From NCBI GenBank assembly GCA_937941745.1, contig CALDGV010000200.1, positions 1-8,924 on the forward strand: a DNA stretch of 8,924 nucleotides. Reading direction: 5' to 3'. Source of the stretch: an uncultured Prosthecobacter sp. (GTDB taxonomy: Bacteria; Verrucomicrobiota; Verrucomicrobiia; Verrucomicrobiales; Verrucomicrobiaceae). Made by a program: the position numbers and the translations under genes. The notes below the pieces were generated by a model. It was not told the origin of the DNA, did no database searches, and saw nothing but the letters and a program-made list of their open reading frames with translations. Shown in pieces: positions 1 through 4,137 of the stretch. How positions within the stretch are numbered: the first letter of the stretch is position 1; each line of letters starts with the position of its first letter.

Positions 1-1
1 G

Positions 2-949
2 GAGGCTGGCACGTCAAACGGCGAACCTGCGATTCAGCTCAGCGCCCGCAGCCGCGAGGTGGCGGGGCTCAAGCCGGACGCGAAACCGCTGCTGGTGGAC
101 TGCACGGGGCGCTCGCGGGCCTTTGCCCGGACGATGAACCTCGCTGCAGAGAAGGGTGAGCGCGATGACATCGCCTACTTTGCGCACTTCGAGGACTTTG
201 ATCACGATGAGGTGGAGCCCGGGCAGGTGATCATCTCCGTGCTGCGGGCTGGCTGGAGCTGGCGCATCCCTCTGCCTGGCAGGCTCTCCGTGGGCATCGT
301 GGTTTCCAAAGAGCACGCGAAGACGCTCGGCAGCACGGCGGAGGAGCGTCTGGAAACTGCCATCCGCCAGGAACCGCTGCTGGCGGAAAAGGCGGCCCGC
401 GCGCGCCGCATCACGCCGGTGATGACGTACTCGAACTACCAGCTGCTCACCGATCGCGGCCACGGCCCCGGCTGGGTGCTGTGCGGCGATGCCTTTGGCT
501 TTGTCGATCCAATGCTGTCGCCGGGGCTCTTCATGTCACTGGTGGGTGCGCAGCAGCTGGATCAGTGCGTGTTCAGTCACGGCACGGAGATTTTGAACCA
601 GCCGGAAAAGCTCGCCGCCGCGCTGAACAAGTATTCCGCCCGCATCACCGACTGGCACCGCTCCTGGCAGGAACTGGTGCGCTACTTCTACGACGGGCGG
701 ATCTTCCGCATCCATCTGGCGGGCAAGAATCTGGCCTTGAAGCCCAGCCCCTTTAATCTGGCCAGCCGCATGGAGCGGCACTCCACCCGCCACATCGCCA
801 GCATGGCCTCTGGCGGCTGGACGAGGTCGCGCTACAGCCGAGGGCTGATGCGCTTCCTTTCCCGTTACCTTGTCTGGGATGTGCCGGATGCGGCTAAGTT
901 TGCTGTACAGCCACGCTGGCAGGAAAAGGTCTCTGTGAAGGCGGCGTGA
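2..949 (+). CDS. Flavin-dependent halogenase-like / FAD-dependent oxidoreductase, C-terminal part (5'-truncated)
   Basis: The frame is open from base 2 to the TGA at 947-949, so the start lies left of the window; the GTG at 59 is only an internal Val. About 315 residues are visible, against roughly 400-550 for full-length family members. Two landmarks place it in the tryptophan-halogenase/FAD-oxidoreductase superfamily. One is a GWSWRIP segment (bases about 250-270) matching the WxWxIP signature of flavin-dependent halogenases. The other is a GDAFGFVDPMLSPG segment (about 484-525), the usual FAD-contacting motif. The N-terminal GxGxxG flavin motif and the halogenase lysine would lie outside the window. 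The C-terminal part is basic and aromatic, as in FADH2-dependent halogenases. In the family the substrate is aromatic or an acyl-carrier-bound aryl group; here it is unknown. Family placement is fairly sure. Halogenation itself is not proven, and a plain hydroxylase or reductase is possible. Confidence 0.82.
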   Translation, partial: EAGTSNGEPAIQLSARSREVAGLKPDAKPLLVDCTGRSRAFARTMNLAAEKGERDDIAYFAHFEDFDHDEVEPGQVIISVLRAGWSWRIPLPGRLSVGIVVSKEHAKTLGSTAEERLETAIRQEPLLAEKAARARRITPVMTYSNYQLLTDRGHGPGWVLCGDAFGFVDPMLSPGLFMSLVGAQQLDQCVFSHGTEILNQPEKLAAALNKYSARITDWHRSWQELVRYFYDGRIFRIHLAGKNLALKPSPFNLASRMERHSTRHIASMASGGWTRSRYSRGLMRFLSRYLVWDVPDAAKFAVQPRWQEKVSVKAA

Positions 950-1028
950 CATTTGCCGGGCAGGGTTACAAAATGATTCTGAAATTCAGCTCTGCCTGCC
1001 TGGACCGCTCTTCATCCATCCGCCGCCC

Positions 1029-1565
1029 ATGAACTCCGAATCCCCTCCCGCTTCTGCTCCTGTGGAAACCTCCCTTTGGAAAGGCCACACCTCCCAATGG
1101 GTGCATTTTTGGTACTACTTCTTCTGCGTCATCGTGGCAGGTGCCGTTGGCTTTGCCGCCACCGTCACGGCACCGGTCACGGCTGGCTTGTCGTTCCTGG
1201 GCCTGCTGCTGCCTCTGCTCATGTGGGTGATCCGCTGGTGGATCACCAAATGCACCTCGTATGAGCTGACCAGCCAGCGTCTGAAGATCGCCAGCGGCAT
1301 CCTGAACCGCAAGCTGGACGAACTGGAGCTCTTCCGCGTGAAGGACTATGCCATGGATCAGCCCTTCTTTCTCCGCTTGGTGGGGCTCGGCAACCTCACC
1401 CTCATCACCAGCGATGCCACCTCGCCCCAGGTGGCCATCCGGGCGATTCCGAACGTGGAGGAGGTTCGTGAAAAGCTGCGCACCGCCGTGCAGAACGAGC
1501 GTGACCGCAAGCGGGTGCGCGAGATGGACCTGGACAGCCACGATGGCACCACCAGCCTGTCGTGA
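1029..1565 (+). CDS. Bacterial PH-domain (bPH2/YdbS-like) membrane protein
   Basis: This is a 178-residue protein. A short polar N-terminus is followed by two hydrophobic segments at about residues 26-46 and 51-71, predicted as a membrane hairpin. A bacterial pleckstrin-homology domain (bPH2/DUF304 type) follows at about residues 76-153. It shows the usual family pattern: Y-x-L-T-x-Q-R-L, then a short loop with G-I-L, then E-L-x-x-x-R-V-K-D, Q-P and L-G-x-G, and a final V-R-E helix. The tail is charged. Such proteins sit in the inner membrane with the PH domain cytoplasmic; their biochemical role is mostly unknown. The ATG at 1029 is the natural start because the WKGH lead-in to the first helix follows it closely. 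No Shine-Dalgarno motif precedes it. It lies 79 nt after the halogenase-like gene on the same strand, so co-transcription is possible. Its stop is 5 nt from the stop of the convergent small gene. Confidence 0.88.
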   Translation: MNSESPPASAPVETSLWKGHTSQWVHFWYYFFCVIVAGAVGFAATVTAPVTAGLSFLGLLLPLLMWVIRWWITKCTSYELTSQRLKIASGILNRKLDELELFRVKDYAMDQPFFLRLVGLGNLTLITSDATSPQVAIRAIPNVEEVREKLRTAVQNERDRKRVREMDLDSHDGTTSLS

Positions 1566-1570
1566 TCACT

Positions 1571-1801
1571 TCACTCGGCCCGGGTGCGGATCGCCCGGCC
1601 GAGGTAGCCGATGTATTCCGGGTGCTCTTTGAGCAGTTGGGCCAGTGAGGCCCTCTCCCGCGCATCTGCCTGGCCTGCGGCGAACGTGTCCAGCCGGGTG
1701 CGGACAGCCTCAGGCGGATCGCCGGCGTCGTGCCCCTCCACGTCGGGCATCATGCGGCGGAGGAAGCTGGCGAGGATGTTGAAGTCGGGAAGGGAGCTCA
1801 T
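1571..1801 (-). CDS. Small hypothetical protein downstream of the sigma factor, candidate sigma regulator
   Basis: This is a 76-residue soluble protein with no signal peptide or membrane segment, and I do not recognise a named family. Its second half (about residues 36-75: L-D-x-F-A-A-G, A-R-E-R-A-S-L, L-L-K-E-H-P-E-Y-I, L-G-R-A-I) looks like the helical start of anti-sigma-like proteins, where a run of A-x-x-R-A-x-L is followed by H-P-E. There is no zinc-binding HxxxCxxC. The ATG at 1801 is chosen because coding character begins there. The open frame continues to an upstream ATG at 1909, but that start would overlap the sigma gene and add a composition-poor stretch. The gene lies 67 nt downstream of the sigma factor on the same strand, which suggests one transcript. 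A regulatory role is inferred from position only. Confidence 0.6.
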   Translation of the reverse strand: MSSLPDFNILASFLRRMMPDVEGHDAGDPPEAVRTRLDTFAAGQADARERASLAQLLKEHPEYIGYLGRAIRTRAE

Positions 1802-1868
1802 GGCTGGAAGAGTCTGCAAACGGAGATGAGAGGGGAGGACGAAACTTGCGCAGAAAGGGGAATTATTT

Positions 1869-2567
1869 TCACAAGGAGGGGCCGAGGATGGCATCAGCAC
1901 CTTCTCCACAGGCTTCCAGCAGATCCTGCCAGGAGATTTGCAGGCTGGGTTCGCGTTCCTTCAGGTAGGCCAGCGTTTCATCGCGGATCTGTTCCAGGGC
2001 TTCGGCCTTTTTTCGCGAGATCGTCCCCTCATGACAGCCGCCCCAGAGCAGGCAGAGATCGCGCTGTTTCACATCCTGCAGCAGGGAAAGCCGCATGACG
2101 AGCAGGGCTTCCGCATCCACTCGAGACAGGGCATGCACCAGGGCGTCCCGCAGCAGTTGGGCCAGAGGACTCTCCTGCGGGGCCTCCGACTCATTCCTGG
2201 CCAGACGTTCCATGACATCCGTCTCGCCATCTTCATCACGGGCCAGACTGGTCGCGGGGACCATGCGCCGATGCTTGCGCAGGTATTCCAGCCAGGCGTT
2301 GGCGGCCATTGTGCGCAGAAAGCCGCTCAGGGGCCCGCTGCCGGTGTAGGCCTCCAGTTTTTTCTGCGCCCAGATTTTTTCCATGAGGATGCCCAGCACC
2401 TCGTCCGCATCTGCATCGGTGGCTCCAAGACCGGCGAGCTTGCGAAGAATGGCAGGCTTCAATTCGGCTTCAAACCGCTGCCAGGCGGCCTGATCACCAT
2501 CGAGAAGGTCTTGAGCGAACTCAAAGTCGGCGGAATGAAAATCGGGTTTCTCTGCATCGTCAGCCAT
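1869..2567 (-). CDS. RNA polymerase sigma-70 family (ECF-like) sigma factor
   Basis: This is a 232-residue protein with the two-domain layout of ECF sigma factors. Region 2 spans about residues 16-101. It includes the D-A-D-E-V core-binding helix and a G-P-L-S-G-F-L-R-T-M-A-A-N-A-W segment, followed by the basic L-R-K-H-R-R of the -10-recognising helix. A variable acidic linker follows (about 102-135). Region 4 spans about 138-200, with a helix-turn-helix near 165-192 (D-L-C-L-L-W-G through T-I-S-R-K-K-A-E-A). A tail of about 30 residues (L-Q-I-S-W-Q-D-L-L-E and on) extends beyond region 4 and is not part of the minimal ECF fold. The ATG at 2567 has no Shine-Dalgarno sequence. It is downstream of, and terminator-separated from, the cytochrome gene, and upstream of the 76-residue gene. 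No classical anti-sigma factor with a membrane helix is visible beside it. Confidence 0.88.
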   Translation of the reverse strand: MADDAEKPDFHSADFEFAQDLLDGDQAAWQRFEAELKPAILRKLAGLGATDADADEVLGILMEKIWAQKKLEAYTGSGPLSGFLRTMAANAWLEYLRKHRRMVPATSLARDEDGETDVMERLARNESEAPQESPLAQLLRDALVHALSRVDAEALLVMRLSLLQDVKQRDLCLLWGGCHEGTISRKKAEALEQIRDETLAYLKEREPSLQISWQDLLEACGEGADAILGPSL

Positions 2568-2588
2568 GCGCGGATGCTGGCGAATTCA

Positions 2589-2600
2589 TGACCCGGGTCA
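2589..2600. promoter_or_regulatory. 12-bp perfect palindrome in the sigma-factor leader, possible operator
   Basis: TGACCCGGGTCA is a perfect palindrome 22-33 nt upstream of the sigma-factor ATG. On the minus strand it overlaps a TTGACC hexamer (2602-2597) that could be a -35 element. The matching -10 position (CAGCAT, 2579-2574, 17-nt spacer) is a poor match. About two 12-bp palindromes are expected by chance in a window this size, so only the location supports a function. Confidence 0.25.
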
Positions 2601-2632
2601 ATCCTCCGCCATGCAGGGGCTGCGCAGGAATG

Positions 2633-2665
2633 AAAAAGCGGCAGGTCTGGATTCAGACCTGCCGC
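2633..2665 (-). terminator. Rho-independent terminator of the cytochrome gene
   Basis: A perfect 12-bp GC-rich stem (2638-2649 paired with 2654-2665) closes a 4-nt loop. Read on the minus strand it is followed directly by five T residues (complement of 2633-2637). It begins 27 nt after the cytochrome stop codon, as expected for an intrinsic terminator, and separates that gene from the sigma factor. Confidence 0.92.
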
Positions 2666-2692
2666 CTGCAAATCAGGGTGATTCGGGGAGCC

Positions 2693-3055
2693 TCAGTCCG
2701 GCTTGTGGGCGGTGTGGCAGGCCTTGCAGTTCACGGCCTTTTTGTAGTCGCTGACACCTGAGGCGTCCTTGGCCTGGATCTTTTTCACTGCTGCGATGAG
2801 CGCCTGGCACCTTTTGACCCATGCGGCTTTGTCGCCTTTCGGCGGAGCTTCGGCACACATGGCCTCGTAGCACTTCAACACGTCGGCGACTTCGGATTCC
2901 GAGGCAGTTCCTTCAGTGACCTTCTTGCAGGTCGGAGGTGTGCCTTCAGGAGCCTTGTGGTACTTTTTCATCGCGTCTTCGATGACTTCGGAGGCGAACA
3001 GGGCGGAAGAGCCGCTCAGAACGGCCAGAACAGTGAGCAGATGCAGTTTCTTCAT
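2693..3055 (-). CDS. Exported cytochrome c'-like protein with C-terminal CxxCH haem motif
   Basis: This is a 120-residue protein. Residues 1-21 form a signal peptide (MKK, hydrophobic core, cleavage likely after A-L-F-A), so it acts in the periplasm. The mature part is largely helical. It ends with a covalent haem-attachment motif, CKACH, at residues 110-114, six residues before the C-terminus. A single C-terminal CxxCH in a small helical protein is the layout of class II cytochromes (cytochrome c' and c556 types), which carry electrons or bind gases such as NO and CO. The size matches that family. Unusually, the mature chain has four further cysteines (43, 62, 67, 83), enough for two disulfides. 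The gene is bracketed by two terminators, so it is probably a single-gene unit. There is no Shine-Dalgarno motif. Haem attachment is well supported; class II membership is moderately sure. Confidence 0.82.
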   Translation of the reverse strand: MKKLHLLTVLAVLSGSSALFASEVIEDAMKKYHKAPEGTPPTCKKVTEGTASESEVADVLKCYEAMCAEAPPKGDKAAWVKRCQALIAAVKKIQAKDASGVSDYKKAVNCKACHTAHKPD

Positions 3056-3076
3056 GGAAGCGGAGGTGGAGGAATG

Positions 3077-3108
3077 AAAACGCCGGAGTCATTTCCGACT
3101 CCGGCGTT
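3077..3108 (-). terminator. Rho-independent terminator after the TIM-barrel gene, 23 nt before the cytochrome ATG
   Basis: A perfect 12-bp stem (3079-3090 paired with 3097-3108) closes a 6-nt loop. On the minus strand it runs into TTTT, two of which belong to the stem. It lies 79 nt beyond the stop of the TIM-barrel gene at 3187 and 23 nt upstream of the cytochrome ATG. It reads as the terminator of the TIM-barrel gene, but its position in the cytochrome leader also allows an attenuator. The plus-strand reading has no T run. Confidence 0.85.
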
Positions 3109-3186
3109 GTCTCAAATCGTGGCTGGGGTGTCACGCCAGAAGTGGTCTGGGCCGCGTCAGGTGCGTGATCTTTGCCGATGCTTTTG

Positions 3187-4032
3187 TCACCATTTGAGCC
3201 CTTTCAGGAAACGGAGGCTGGCTGGAATCTGCTCTTCAGAAGTGGGGGATTCATCTTCGATGAAATAGTGCTTCACGCCGATTTTCTGCGCAGTTCCCAG
3301 AATCGAAGGCCAGTTCATCTGCCCGGTGCCGAGCGTCACATCGTTCTTCACATCGGTCCCGCCGCTGAGAGAGCCGAGGGCGACACCTTTCTTCAGGTCC
3401 TTGAGGTGCATCAGCTTCCAGCGGTCAGGATACTTCTCCAGCAGCGCTGCAGGATCCTGGCCTGGAAACACCACCCAGAGCACGTCCATTTCATAACTCA
3501 CATGCTCTGGCTTGGTGCCGGTGATCAGCACGTCCATCAGCGTCCCCTGGGCATGCTTCTCAAATTCATAGCCGTGGCAGTGGTAGAAGAAGGTGATGCC
3601 TGCAGCGGCCAGGGCGGCTCCGGCCCTGTTGAAGGTCTGAATGGCATCCTGGCACTCGGCTTCATCGAAGCTGTCCTTATGGTCGATCCAGGCGCATCCA
3701 GCATACTTGAGGCCCAGGGTCTTGGCTTCTGCCACGACCTTTTCGAGGTCGTTCTTGTAGCGCCCGTAAGGGAAGTGGCCGCTGACCGGCACGAGTCCGC
3801 GTTTGTCCAGCTCCGCTTTGAACTGCTCGGGCGTCAGATCGTAAGTGCCCGCCAGCTCCACCTCGGTGATGCCGAAGGATTTCACGCGGTCCAGGGTCCA
3901 GGGCACACCCCGTAGTTTGAACTGGCTGCGCAGGCTGTAGAGCTGCAGCCCGGTCGTGCCGCTGAAGGTGCCTTCGGCGAGGGCACAGGAGGCGCAGGTG
4001 AGGGTGAAGAGAAGGGTGTGGATCAATTTCAT
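3187..4032 (-). CDS. Exported sugar phosphate isomerase/epimerase-like TIM-barrel protein
   Basis: This is a 281-residue protein of the xylose-isomerase-like TIM-barrel superfamily (AP endonuclease 2 / IolE-like fold). A signal peptide (residues 1-19, cleavage likely after A-L-A) makes it an exported version of a fold that is usually cytoplasmic. Likely metal-site segments appear in the normal order: Y-H-C-H-G-Y-E-F (150-157), Y-E-M-D (180-183), M-H-L-K-D (208-212) and F-I-E-D-E (257-261). These match the Glu/Asp/His/Glu ligand pattern for a divalent metal. The first segment is usually Y-H-N-H. The ATG at 4032 is chosen because the signal peptide begins there; an ATG 13 codons upstream (4071) would bury it. 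The length is typical. The substrate cannot be read from sequence; in PVC bacteria such proteins are common and mostly uncharacterised. It is divergent from the large propeller gene. Confidence 0.87.
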   Translation of the reverse strand: MKLIHTLLFTLTCASCALAEGTFSGTTGLQLYSLRSQFKLRGVPWTLDRVKSFGITEVELAGTYDLTPEQFKAELDKRGLVPVSGHFPYGRYKNDLEKVVAEAKTLGLKYAGCAWIDHKDSFDEAECQDAIQTFNRAGAALAAAGITFFYHCHGYEFEKHAQGTLMDVLITGTKPEHVSYEMDVLWVVFPGQDPAALLEKYPDRWKLMHLKDLKKGVALGSLSGGTDVKNDVTLGTGQMNWPSILGTAQKIGVKHYFIEDESPTSEEQIPASLRFLKGLKW

Positions 4033-4137
4033 GGAGGTCGAGAGTGTGTCAGGCCCCTTCTGCAGGCTCAAGAGTGTAGATCACGTTTCCCACTTGCTGA
4101 GAAAGCGGCAGGGGTGTCGTCCGTAAACTAGCTCCTC
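4033..4137. promoter_or_regulatory. Divergent intergenic region with promoters for the TIM-barrel gene and the propeller gene
   Basis: These 105 nt separate two head-to-head genes, so both promoters should lie here; that follows from layout. I see no convincing -35/-10 pair in either direction. A TAAACT at 4124-4129 (4 of 6 matches to TATAAT) would put a start site almost on the ATG at 4138, and the nearest TTG hexamer (4094-4099) is too far away (24-nt spacer). No Shine-Dalgarno motif precedes either ATG. Confidence 0.45.

Noticed and set aside
956..1003. 9-bp stem (one G-U pair) with a 30-nt loop between the halogenase-like and PH-domain genes
   Set aside because: The long loop and lack of a T run make it weak as a terminator or riboswitch, and I recognise no RNA family.
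1574..1603. GC-rich inverted repeat at the convergent end of the PH-domain and small genes
   Set aside because: The stem has a bulge, lies within coding sequence and has no T run on either strand, so I do not call it a terminator.
1802..1909. 36-codon N-terminal extension of the small gene after the sigma factor
   Set aside because: It would overlap the end of the sigma gene by 41 nt, and the added residues look non-coding; a start at 1801 fits better.
1938..2591. 217-codon plus-strand open frame opposite the sigma factor
   Set aside because: The minus strand has clear sigma regions 2 and 4; this frame is its shadow.
4033..4071. 13-codon N-terminal extension of the TIM-barrel gene
   Set aside because: It would place a polar stretch before the signal peptide that starts at 4032.
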